This document shows positions 33,592 to 44,633 of a stretch of DNA of 64,000 bases, piece after piece (position 1 is the stretch's first letter; every line of letters starts with the position of its first letter). Under the pieces are notes generated by a model, which did no database searches, was not told the DNA's origin, and saw only the letters and a list, made by a program, of their open reading frames with translations. Where the stretch lies: the NCBI GenBank assembly GCA_032717465.1, contig CM064732.1:19877242-19941241 (forward strand). Direction: 5' to 3'. A program made the position numbers and the translations under genes. This stretch comes from Coenobita brevimanus. Its lineage: Eukaryota > Arthropoda > Malacostraca > Decapoda > Coenobitidae.

Positions 33592-35955
33592 GAACGGCAG
33601 TGTGGAGGAGGAATGGCAGTTGTTTAAGAGTGCTGTGGTGGGGCATGTGGAAGAGGTGTATGGTGTGAGGCAAGTGGCTGGTGGTGTAAGAAAGGGAAGT
33701 GAATGGTGGTGTGAGGTAGTAAGTATGGCCATGGATGAGAAGAGACATGTTTATGAAGTGTGGCTGCAGAGGAAGGATGAGGTGTCATATGAGAGGTATA
33801 AGGAAAGGAGGAATAGGACGAGAAGGGCTGTGCATGATGTCAAAGTGGCAACAGATGAGAGGTGGGGTAGAAGGTTGATTGAGAATTTTCAACAGAATAA
33901 ATGTTTTGGATGGAGGTGAAAATGGTGAGAAAGGGAGTCTGAGAAGGAAGAGAAGAGCGAGTAAAAGCAGAGGATGGAAGGATGTTAACTGAGATCGATG
34001 CAGTAAGGAAGAGATGGGCAGAGTATTTTGAAAGACTGTTAAATGTAGAGGAGGAAAGGGAGGCTGAGATTGTGGCAGATGGAAGGGTGCAAGGAATAAA
34101 TGTGTTGGGAGAGCTGAATGATTCCTTGATCATGATGGAGGGAGTGCAGGAGGCAGTAAAGGAGGTGAAAACAGGGAAAGCTGCAGGTGTGGATGGGTGT
34201 GCTGTGGAATGCCTGAAAGGTGGTGTAGCGACTATTTATGAGTGGTAAGTAATATTGTTGAATGTGTGGAAGGTATGGTGTCAGTTGACTGGGCAAGTGC
34301 TTGTGTGGTTCCGTTGTATAAAGGTAGGGGTTGTAAGTATGAATGTACTAGCTTTAGGAGTATAAGTCTGTTAAGTGTTGTGGGTAAGGTGTTTGGTAGA
34401 ATGTTAAATAAGAGAGATAGAGAGGTAATAGAGAGAGTGATTGGTGATGAGTAGTGTGGCTTTAGGTATAGGAGGGGATGCGTGGATCAGGTGTTTGCTG
34501 TGAGACAAATGTGTGAAAAGTATTTAGGGAAAGGTTAGGATGTGTTTTGGGCGTTCATGGATTTAGAGAAAGCGTATGATAGAATTGATAGGGAGGCTTT
34601 GTGGACTGTTTTAAAATTTTATAGACTTGATGGAAGATTGCTTAAAGGAGTGAAAAGTTTCTACGTAAATAGTAGAGTGTAAGTAAGAGTTGGAAATCAC
34701 TGTGAGTGATTTGTTTCCCGTGAGAGTGGGGCTGCGGCAGAGATGTCTGATGTCGCCTTGGTTGTTTAATATTTATATGGATGGTGCTGCAAGGGAGGTG
34801 AATGCAAGAATATTAGGTGGAGGTTTGAGTCTGGTGAATGCTAATGGATGAGAGTGAAATCTGAATCAGCAGCTGTTTGCAGATGATACTGCACTGGTGA
34901 CTGATTCAGAGAAGAGATCGAGACAGTTGGCAGAGGAGTTTGGAAGGGGATATTGAGAGTAAATTGAGAATAAGAGTAAAGTGATGAAGTGTATGAGGTT
35001 GGTAGATGGTAGGAGGATGAATATAGTTTTGAATGGTGAGTTGCTTGAGGAGGTATAGTGTTTTAAGTATTCAGGGCCACATGTTGCTGTGGATGGAAGA
35101 ATGGATGCAGAAGTGAAGTTTAGAATGAATGAAGTAAGAAAGGTGCTGGGAGGAATGAAAAAGTGTTTAGATGTCGTTCACTTAGAATGGATGTTAAGGC
35201 TAAATGAGGGTGTTGTGGTACTGACTGTGTTATATTAGGCTGAAATGTGGAATATGGGTGTAGCAGGAAGGAAAAGTTTGAATGTAATGGAGATGAGGTG
35301 TCTGAGGAGTGTATGTGGAGTGACACGTATGGATCGAGTGAGAAAATGATGAAGTGCAAAAGAGAACAAGAGTTTTGTGGCAGATGGCTGATCGAGGTGA
35401 ACAGAGAGTGTTGCGATGGTTTGGGCATATGGAGAGAATAGATGATGAATGATTGGTGATGAAGATAACTGGATCGGATGTGAGAGGTTAAGGCGGAGAG
35501 GAAGACCACGAATAGGATGGATGGACAGTGTGAAGAGAGCGTTCGATGCGAGAGAGATGTCTGTTGAGCAAGGAAGAGTGACTGCGCATGGTAGGAATGT
35601 TTGGAGAGAAATTGTGAATGAATTAATGATGACGCAGCCCTGAGGGGACATTCTCCCGCATTTGGTCTGATCAGCTGATCAGGTCAGGTGTGGGTAAGGG
35701 GATGGGTCCATTATGATGTGGCAGGGATAAACCAGCTCTGCTGTCGGGCCCTGCTGCGGATGTCGCAGGCTTCACTGCGCAGTTGACCCTCGTGTTTTGT
35801 GGTTCGGTGAGGATCTGTCCCTTCTCTCCTTGGGGCTAAGATGCAAAGGAATGTGTGTGTGTGGATGGATAAATTGGGAGTGTGTCGTCCTGTCTCGGCT
35901 ATCTCTCTCTTTTTGGGGGAAGCAGCATAGGTACATAGGTAGATAGATAGAAGTG
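33592..35955 (+). mobile_element. LINE-B copy 2, 5'-truncated and decayed
   Basis: Starts at the codons for ENGSVEEEWQLFK (residue ~291 of the intact copy) and follows the 55439-58934 copy to the 3' UTR (TGACGCAGCCCTGAGGGGAC) and the tail GGTAGATAGATAGA. Frameshifts and stops are frequent: GRGCVDQVFAVRQM, FMDLEKAYDRIDREALWTV, SPWLFNIYMDG and LFADDTALVTDSE survive in scattered frames. LINE-B copy 1 gives the reading order. Confidence 0.85.
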
Positions 35956-36730
35956 TGACGTGGCTGGTGGTGTCTTAACGAGGAGTTTTCTACACTGTAT
36001 TTGCCACAGTTCACTCCACAGTAAAAATGAAATTTGATCAGTAAAAATACCTTTTATACTTATTGATCTGAATCATAAAAAATCTAGAGAACCGCTGTTT
36101 TGAAGTCATACGTGGAAAGTACTGAGTAGATAAAGGTGTAATTCGTAATTTTGATGACAAGTGTTTCCAAAGACACTAGCTTTCTTTCAAGTGGTGAGAA
36201 ATGAGATAGTAATGTGATACTGTTTTAGTACTATAATCTTTACATGCCTAATTGCAAAGTACCAGCAATAATTAAATAAAAAGTGAATACTTGACATTGT
36301 TTCCTGCAAATCAGGTAACAAAGGCAATATACTAGTTTTCCCTCTCGTGTTTTCTTGGCCTCTTCAGTTCCTATATAAAATAATAGTGCTGTGGATTAAA
36401 TAAGTTTTTTTGCAAACCTCTACAAACACTCGATTTTAGTTAATTTATATAGTTCTTTCTTACATTTGACACACAATCATCACACTACACTCCTACAACA
36501 TATTTGCGAGGAAACAATCATCAAAACTATGTATGATGGTAACGTGCTACTCGTTTCTGGCGTTATTTGATTAGTGCTAATATCTCTGCACATCGAAGTA
36601 CAAGCTGCAAATTCCGTGGGCACTGACAGTGCTTAGTGATTGTCGAAACGTGTAAGTTACGTTGAAATGTGATTTCTGAAATCCAAGGAAACATAGAAGT
36701 GTCGATGTGTATTAATAGTGGAATACTCTA
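35956..36730. other. No gene recognised
   Basis: AT-rich unique-looking sequence. Nothing was found. Confidence 0.4.
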
Positions 36731-37085
36731 GGATGCTCGGAAGTGAGGTAAGAAGTGGTTATGACAGGTCCTGCAGGAAAAGTGACGATAAAAATGATAG
36801 TGAAAGTTTTAGAGGGGAAGCGACGTAGAAAAGGGAATGTGAAGGGTTAGAAGTGACCCTCTGAGTAACTTTGCAAAATCAAAGCTAAGAAGTAATTTCG
36901 AGAAGTGACACTGGAAAAGTGAACGAGCAGGGAAGGGGAAGTGGTACTGAGAAATAACAGTGGAAGGCCTAGGAAGTGACTTTGAGCAGTGACAGAGGAA
37001 TGTTTAGAGAATGACATTTACGTGCGATAGTAAAAGATCTTGAGAAGTGTGTAAGTGACTTAGAGAAGGGACAGTGCAAACCCTG
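36730..37085 (+). repeat. Degenerate GAGAAGTGACA-type minisatellite
   Basis: Variants of GAAGTGACnnTGGAAAAGTG recur about every 20-35 bp. Confidence 0.55.
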
Positions 37086-38080
37086 TAGAGTGCAAAAGTT
37101 TTTGTACGATGATAACTGATTAGTGGAGAAATTAAACACCCTATTTTCGCCCACCAGAAACATATTGCCATATGCATATTGACGAACAGACCCTGAAGAA
37201 AGATTTTCCTACTTTGTACAGCGTATTTTGCTATTAAATTACGAGGGGCATTCATGCATTCTTCCCAGCACCTGTCAGAAACTATTATAGGACGGGAGAC
37301 TCCTTGTTGCTGGTAAGAGTACCTTTTTGATGTATTAATGACTTCGTACGATCATGGAATCCGAAGATTTCTCTCTGTTAGCCGATGTTTCACTCACTTC
37401 AGTTACTTTACTGATGAGATTGCAAATGAGTTAGTACACATATGATGCTGCTGTGCGTGTGTGTGTGTGTGTGTGTGTATCAGAATTAACCACTTATATA
37501 CATTCGGGATTCATACTGGTATGCTCTAGCCTTCAGAACACATATTTGTTTGTACCCATGTAATGAGTTGGTTTCTCTTCTTTGTCGTCCGGTCACCTTC
37601 CTACTTTTTTTCTTTCTAATCTAGTCTTTATGAAAGGAAATTAAAGATGCCAAAATGTGTTTTACTGTAAGATGGCCCGAACTCGAGTTAGTAGGCTGAA
37701 CATAAAAATACTGGATTTCGTCCCTAGTTTGTACATAAATCTGCCCTGCTGTTTTCATTATTCATTTAAAATATCACGAATTTTCAAGTGCCAGTCGCTC
37801 GCCACGTCCACACTTGACAAATTCCTGCCTCTTTGCTGGCACATATTTGCTCAGTCGTCAGAGTGTTGTTTAGTTGTGTGAAACAAACAACATTAGTGAT
37901 GTATACTGTACATCTGTGAACTGAAAGAATGCAAACTGGATTGTATTTTGTAACAAGAGGGAAATCTCATAGATATAGAGAGAAATTGCGAGTACATGTG
38001 AATTGGTTTAATGTTTGTGACTGTGAGGCACCGTTTTACAACCATGCTGTGGTGTTTATGATAATAGATAAGCTTGTCAT
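37086..38080. other. No gene; (GT)n at 37457-37478
   Basis: TTACGAGGGGCATTCAT at about 37239 looks like a lone mariner-type terminal repeat; no partner was seen. Confidence 0.35.
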
Positions 38081-38990
38081 GATTTAACGTTTGTGACTAA
38101 GGTGCTGCTTATTGATATAGTAGGGGTGTTTATGATTAAATGACGATACTGTTTATTGACATAGTGGGAGTGTTTATGATTAAATGACGATACTGCTTAC
38201 TGACATAGTGGGGGTGTTTATTAAATGACGATACTTCATGATCAATGGGTAATGTCATGGTTATGACCATGCTGCGTTTATGACCATTGCCATGTGGTGG
38301 TGTTGATGACCACGTGGTACCGTTGCCTACCATGAGGTGGTGTTCATGACCACATGATGGAGCTTATGATTATGTGGTGGTGTTTGTGAACTTTTGGTGG
38401 GAGTTTATGACCATGTACTGGCTTTTATGACCATAGCAATAACCATTCTATGGTGTTTACAACGGTTTGGTAGTGTTTATGACCATGTGGATCTGTTAAA
38501 AACTGGTATATTGTGATTAAGACTATGACCATGTGGTGATCTTTTAACTATGTGGTGGTATTTATAACCATGCGATTTTGCAATAAATATCATGTGATGT
38601 TTATTACCAAATGGTAATGTTTGTGACCATAACCATGTTGTGTTGTACGACTATGTGGCGGTATTTATAACCATGGAGTGATGCTGTATGACTTTGCTGT
38701 GCTGTATACTGTGGTGTCTTATGACCATGTAGTGGCTTTTGTGACCATGACCCAGGTGTGTTCATGATTCATGACTATGTGGAGGAGGTTATTTATTTTT
38801 TTTTTTTTTTATGTGTCCGACTCTGAGCATAGGCTTCACAGCCTGCTATCAAGGCCCAGCAGTCCTCCTACATACCATACACCTCTACATGGCCAATTGA
38901 TGTTGTTTATGAACATATGACGGTATTTATTTATAAACACTTGGTGTTTCTGGCCATTTGATTGTGTTTATTATCTTACGGGTCGGTGTT
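38080..38990 (+). repeat. Degenerate GTTTATGACCATGTGGTG minisatellite
   Basis: Dozens of diverged 17-36 bp units built on TTTATGACCATGTGGTGGTG. A higher-order pair at 38105-38230 shares TAGTGGGRGTGTTTATKATTAAATGACGATACT. A T-run interrupts at about 38798. Confidence 0.75.
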
Positions 38991-39743
38991 ATGTTAATGT
39001 GGAATTTTTTATTATCTAAAGATGTCCACAAACAAGCATTTCTGTGAGGACACTCATCGAAATAAGTGTCTTCACAGAAATACAATCATGACAAAAAAAG
39101 AAAAGGTGAATTGTATGGTGATTTGCACTGTCCACTCCGGCTCGCGGCCTCTTATTAAAAATCGATGACAGTGCATCAGCGTCAAATTTTGTTGTTGTTG
39201 TGTACTATCGACTTGCTTATATGTGCTTGCTTTTGTTTTGAAATTAATTAAGAGCACAAAAGAATTCTTATTTCTTCTCGAACAAGGTATTTGCAGGAGG
39301 GACGATTTCACACAGTGTCTCGCAACCTGACGGCTCCAGTGCCTGGTTACTGAAACGTCTCTCAACCCTCCAGTGCCTGGTTACTGAAACGTCCCTCAAC
39401 AACCCATTATCCCCGAAAATGAGGGAGGTGGTATGAGGAACTGCAGAAATGTAAATTCTGCCTGTACTGAACTGGGTTCATGCCCAATTGAATTTGTGAC
39501 GATTTTAATAACAATAATTCAGGAAGGAGTTTTTTAAAATTAGATGATGGCAAGAATCGGAGTGGGGGGGGGGGGACGCATGAAGATATGAACCAAGGGT
39601 AAGATGGGCTTCATCCAATAAAGGATAAGAACCACTGATCTGTTCTAAAGATTTAGGGTAGGTGCAGTTTTAGGTTTGAATATGTTAGACAAGGTTAAAA
39701 GAAGTTTGTTTGGTTCAAGTTTGTATAATTTAGGTTAGGTTAA
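38991..39743. other. Hairpin and tandem duplication, no gene
   Basis: A hairpin with 17-bp arms lies at 39038-39081. A 34-bp unit CCAGTGCCTGGTTACTGAAA is repeated at 39334 and 39368. No coding region was recognised. Confidence 0.5.
39038..39081. repeat. 17-bp-arm hairpin
   Basis: ATTTCTGTGAGGACACT (39038-39054) and AGTGTCTTCACAGAAAT (39065-39081) pair with one mismatch across a 10-base loop. Confidence 0.85.
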
Positions 39744-40503
39744 CCCGCCCCATCCCGACGATTTCTGGGCAGTGGTACGCCCCAGTCCCGACATTTATGG
39801 ACCTTTTTCTTTTTTGGCTCAAACATCCGCTTTTGGTGAGAAACATCGAAAATTCATAGAGAAATCGCTCACCTGAGGTTTAAAATACTCGATCCAGGTA
39901 GAAGTACCTCCTTACCTTACAGGGTTTTCTGTCAGGCTGGCTGCAAAGAAAACGAGTTCTATGGGAGGATAACTATTCCACACCACTCATAAACGGTATT
40001 TATTTATTTATTTGGTACGAATTTATATGTAGTACGAGAGTATATTGGCTTTCAAATGGTATTATAGGCATTATAAGCATTGTTTCACTCACTTACTCAT
40101 CACGATTCCTGACCTTTTTTTGCCACATTACCTGATCATCATTTCTGACTGTTTCTTCCTCTAATGTTTGTCCTCCACATTGTCATCGATTGGGGAATCA
40201 CTCTGGCCCTGAATTTCGTACCGTGGCATGACATGGCTTTACTGGCCAGGTCACTGATAACAGGTGAATTGCTGAGAAAAGGTCATGCAGGGGGGGGGGA
40301 GGATGTCATGCTGGGTAAGGCAATGTCCCTGCCTGGCATCTTGTAGAGGAAGGTGTCCCGTGTATACGTGCCAAAAATCACTCGCGAAAATTGAAAATTG
40401 TGCAAATTAGGGACCTTGCAATGTTGCCGCGTTAATTTACGTCACCGGGATATGAGTGCACATCATGTGAGGACGTGAATTCACGTCTCCAGGACGGGGT
40501 GGG
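39744..40503. mobile_element. piggyBac-like non-autonomous element PB-3
   Basis: TTAA on both sides (39740-39743 and 40504-40507). The ends CCCGCCCCATCCCG and, reverse-complemented, CCCACCCCGTCCTG share 11 of 14 bases. A perfect 16-bp palindrome GACGTGAATTCACGTC lies 16 bp from the right end (40472-40487), and CTGGGC/GCCCCAG form an inverted pair near the left end. No transposase. Confidence 0.7.
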
Positions 40504-40507
40504 TTAA

Positions 40508-40889
40508 GTGCTTAGATTCGGTTGTTAGACTAGCTTAGGCCAGGTTGTTAAATTTGATTTGTTTAGGTAAAGTTAATTTAGGGTATGCTTCATTAAAGTT
40601 ATATTTTTCACAGTAACGTGATAAATGGAAAACAAAATACTATATCGTATTTTTTTTTAGTAATATCGTAGAATTTTATCTCTAAAAATTCCTCCAAAGC
40701 CTTTGGAGTATGGTTGAGTGCTCTTAATTTGGGAAATAAGTGATTTCCTGTAGAAATCAAAGTCAAATTCATTCACACAAAATTTATATATCTCCATACG
40801 AAAAAGACAATTTAATGATGAAAATCGATTGTTATCATAAACTTTACAACCTCCTTGAATGGAAGGTCTGTGAAATTTTATTTATATGT
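40508..40889. other. No gene recognised
   Basis: AT-rich. Nothing was found. Confidence 0.4.
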
Positions 40890-41960
40890 TGATCTAGCTA
40901 TGGCCCGACGCCCTAATCCCGCAAAGGATGGCCGCAGACAAAACGCCTCTAAGTCGCTCTGTCACCCACCATTTGACTGCCCTCCTTCCAACTCACTCCC
41001 TCCTCCCTCATATACCTCTCAACTCCATCCCTCCACCTCATCCTCGGTCACCCCCTCCCTCTCCCTCCTTCCACTTCATCTACATACACCCTCTTAGTCA
41101 GTCTTTCATTCTCTGTTCTCTCCGCATGTCCAAACCACCTCAGTGTATTTCTCCTAATTCTCTCAATCATATCCACATCCACCCCACACCGTTCGTTCAC
41201 TTCTTCATTCGTCAACCTGTCCCTCCACGTCATTCCACATGCTCCTCTCAGGTAACTCATTTCCACTGCTCTCATTCTTGACTTGTTCCCCTCTAGCAAG
41301 GTCCCTCGCTCCCATATGTCGGGGTAGGGATCACAGTACTATCATGATGTGACTTCTCAACTTCCATACTCACCTCCCTATTTCTCATCACTGGTTTCAG
41401 TGAACCAACAACCTTCCTTCCCTGCTGTACCCTTTCAAGTATACGTCATCCCCCAAACTTCCATCCTTACTCATCACACTACGCAAGTACTTGAAAGCAC
41501 ACACATTCTTCATATCCTCACCATCCAACCTCACTGTGCTTTCTGTGACTTCATTCCTCTCAAACGCCATAACTTTACTCTAGTTTACATTAACTTTCAG
41601 ATTCCTCTTCTTACACACTATCCCGAATTCATTCACCAAACCTTGCAACTCCCATTCATCTTCACTCAACAATACTGTATCATCAGCAAACAGCAACACC
41701 GGATCTTCCACACCTCACCCTCATTCATTAGAGCCACCCCTACATCCACTGCCCTACCTTGCACCTCCTTTACAACCCCATCCATGAATATATTAAACAG
41801 CCATGGAGACATCACACATCCCTGTTTCAGTACCACATTTAGATCAAAGAACTCACTCAGTTCACCATCCACCTGCACCGTAGCCCTAGCTTCCTCGTAC
41901 ATAATCTTCACAGCACTCAACAATTTCCCATCCACTCCATATATTCTTAAATCCTTCCCT
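40890..41960 (-). pseudogene. LINE-A copy 3, truncated and decayed
   Basis: Minus-strand 3' half: GVDGKLLSAVK (about 41930), VVLKQGCVMSPWLFNIFMDG, a DDTVLLSED box over the RT catalytic site (about 41690), LKVNVN, RAVEMSYLRGACGMTWRDRL and LRWFGHAERTENERLTKRVY. It is more diverged from copies 1 and 2 than they are from each other. On the plus strand an A-run (41976-41996) follows the truncated 5' side. Confidence 0.8.
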
Positions 41961-42600
41961 TATACTTTCTATGAAATTGTAAAAAAAAAAAAAAAAATAA
42001 GAAGAAGAAGCGGTGTCAAGGCACAGGAAACCCGTTATGGGCAGTCATTTTAGTGCTGACGTATAAACACGATAGGATATCTAGTAAAAGATGTCACATA
42101 TCAAATATGGAGTAAATCGGTTGAAAATTGACGATTTTATGCCCATTTGAAATTTTAGGCCCGACCCACCTGGCATTGACCCCTACCGTTAATTGGGGGG
42201 TGACTCCCCATGATATAATGAGGCATGTTATAGGATGCAGATTTGAAAGATGAACCTTTAGGTTTCGGTTTCATTTCGATATGATGGATCTGAAAGGAGT
42301 TATGGCGAAAAAAAAAAAAAAATTACACTGGGCGTGGGCCTTGGCCCAGTTCGGCCCCAAATTTAATTTGGTGATCAGAAGATCATAGCCCATCATCCCT
42401 ATAATTTTTGTCAATATCGCACCAGCAGTTTTCCCGTACAGTTGTTAAAGACAGACACAGACAGACAGACAAACAAACAAGCAAAAAAAACAACAAAAGG
42501 GCGGAAGCATGTGGGATGAGGTGATGAAGGAAGAAGAAATTGTAGAACAGCATTGAATTACGCAACTCGGAAACAAGAATTTATGGTAAAAAATGTACAA
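41961..42600. other. Possible old dispersed repeat ending in ACAGACAGACAAACAAAC
   Basis: 42060-42490 has the look of an interspersed element (AAATCGGTTGAAAATTGACG, a poly(A) run at 42308 and a terminal CAGACAGACAGACAAACAAA), but it has no partner here. Confidence 0.35.
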
Positions 42601-42609
42601 GGAAACGAA

Positions 42610-42611
<2 letters not shown>

Positions 42612-42670
<59 letters not shown>

Positions 42671-42685
42671 ACACACACACACACA
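42612..42685. repeat. (CA)n microsatellite
   Basis: About 36 CA units with one CC interruption. Confidence 0.95.
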
Positions 42686-43595
42686 TGCAATTAAAAATTT
42701 GGTATTCCCCCAACATCGATGGTTGTATGAAAGTATAAATGGCCTTTTTAATGACATAAAAAATATTTATCGACATGATATTAATGTTCTGTAGCCGACG
42801 AAGGTAGATCTTCTTCTTGCGTGTAAGTTCCTTTTACATCCTTTATGCCTTTTTTCATCATATGTTGTAAATCACTTCCGTTAGCTCACGCTAAGACGAA
42901 AGGCATCAAAATTTCATCAGAATTTGTCAAAATTCTCTTACAACCTCTTCACTACAGTGGCATACTAATTCATTTTTGTTCTTTTCGGACCAATCTATTC
43001 AAGATAGGATCTCTAATAATGAATATAAATTATCCCTTCCAGTTCAAAAAGTACACCCAAAACTTAATTAAATCCTGTCATGGTGCAAAGAAAGACAGTA
43101 GAGTATGTCATTCGACTGAAAGTAAACTCACTGTGCAGTTTGCCTCTAGTCATTGTTATTCTCAGCTCCTCGGGCAAGTAAATACATAAAAATCGAGGCT
43201 CATTGCTCCGCACTGCAACGAGGGACAGGTAAAATGTAGCATTTTGTAACGACTTTCATGGACGTATAGCTCACTCTGTTAAGTAAAATTGTCTGACATT
43301 AGCTGGAAGAGAACACTATTTTTATATATTCTTTGAGGTTTGATAGCTTCAGCCAAAAGGTGTCACTTATGTTTTATTCCTGATACTAACAGAACTTTGC
43401 AAAGACTTTAAGAAATACTTTAAGAAATACGAGTAGAGGGGGATGGATATAACTTTTGTTAAACCATTCAGTACAGTCGCCCCTCCTTTAGTTGCAAGAA
43501 TAATTACCAGGGAATAGCGGAAATATAATAAAAAAGTCACTTTGCGAGTACAACAGCAGCGCCCATCAGCTGGCCGAAGGGCCGAATATAAAACA
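42686..43595. other. No gene recognised
   Basis: The 114-codon ORF at 42845-43189 has no recognisable domain. Confidence 0.4.
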
Positions 43596-44560
43596 TATCT
43601 GTGTGACTTTGACCATCGACTGGTTGTTCTAAAAAGCTAAAGACTTCATTGTAACCTAACCCATTAACCTTTCCACGAAATTTGGTTAAAACCAGATCAA
43701 CACTGAGCAGACTTTGCCCAGCGACCATGACATTTGATCTTTCCCTGTGCCCTTGACCTCTGATTCACTGAGCACAAAATCGAAACTGTATTCTTGACAA
43801 CTGTTCAACAAAGTTTGGTCTAAATCGGATGAAGACTATCTAATCTGACATCGCCAGGTGACTTTGACCCTTGACCTATTGTTCTCAAGAGTAGTAGGTC
43901 AGCACCTTGGGCGAACCTTGACACACATACCAAGTTTGATACAAATCACATCAAATTCTTTTGGTTATTATACTTACTGTATATACTGGTTAAAGTTTGA
44001 CCTTGCCTTGCGACCTTGACCTTTGTTGATTATTTAGAATTGAATCCCTCCGATTTTACGTGCACTTAACTTCTGAAAGTAAGATAAAAACTGTCTGAGT
44101 TGACCTTGCCCTGCCACCTTGACCTCTGGACATCTTTTTAACCTTGACCTATGACTGAAAGTTGTTATACTTGTATCCCTTTAACCTTGTCTTGCTTCGG
44201 TATGCGCTTTTCAACCAAATGTGGTTTGTTTCAGATAAAAATGTTTAGGTTGTCCTTGAGCTTTGATTATTTTAATGTGCTAAAAAACGGTTGTTCCCAG
44301 GCGTAATTTTCGACCCATCAACCAAATCTGACCCAAATGACAATGTATCTGTCACTTCGTTCACACCCAGAAACATTGGTCACACCATGACCTTGCCCTG
44401 TGACCTTGTTCTTTGACTGAGTGTTTTCAAGGCTGAATCACTTCGCTCTTGCCTTTCCTTCGTCACTTCCTCCAAGTTTCGTCTAGACTGGAAATAAAAT
44501 GTGCAAGTTGGATTTATAGGTCAGTACCTTTCCCTTGACCTTAACCTTTGACCAGTTATT
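43596..44560 (+). repeat. Diverged tandem array with TGACCTTGACCTTTGACC core
   Basis: Five to six units of roughly 150-190 bp, each with a core of TGACCTTG..TGACCTTTGA (about 43605, 43748, 43860, 44005, 44105, 44390 and 44535), then a TTGTTCTAAAA-like stretch, then ACCAAGTTTGGTCYAAATC. Units are highly diverged. The core contains TGACCT direct repeats. Confidence 0.7.
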
Positions 44561-44562
44561 CT

Positions 44563-44563
<1 letters not shown>

Positions 44564-44632
<69 letters not shown>
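44564..44632. repeat. (CA)n microsatellite
   Basis: About 34 CA units ending the TGACCT array. Confidence 0.95.

Positions 44633-44633
<1 letters not shown>

Noticed and set aside
37236..37260. TTACGAGGGGCATTCAT resembling a mariner terminal repeat
   Set aside because: No second terminal repeat or transposase remains nearby.
42845..43189. 114-codon ORF
   Set aside because: No recognisable domain, AT-rich, and no splice or promoter context supports it.
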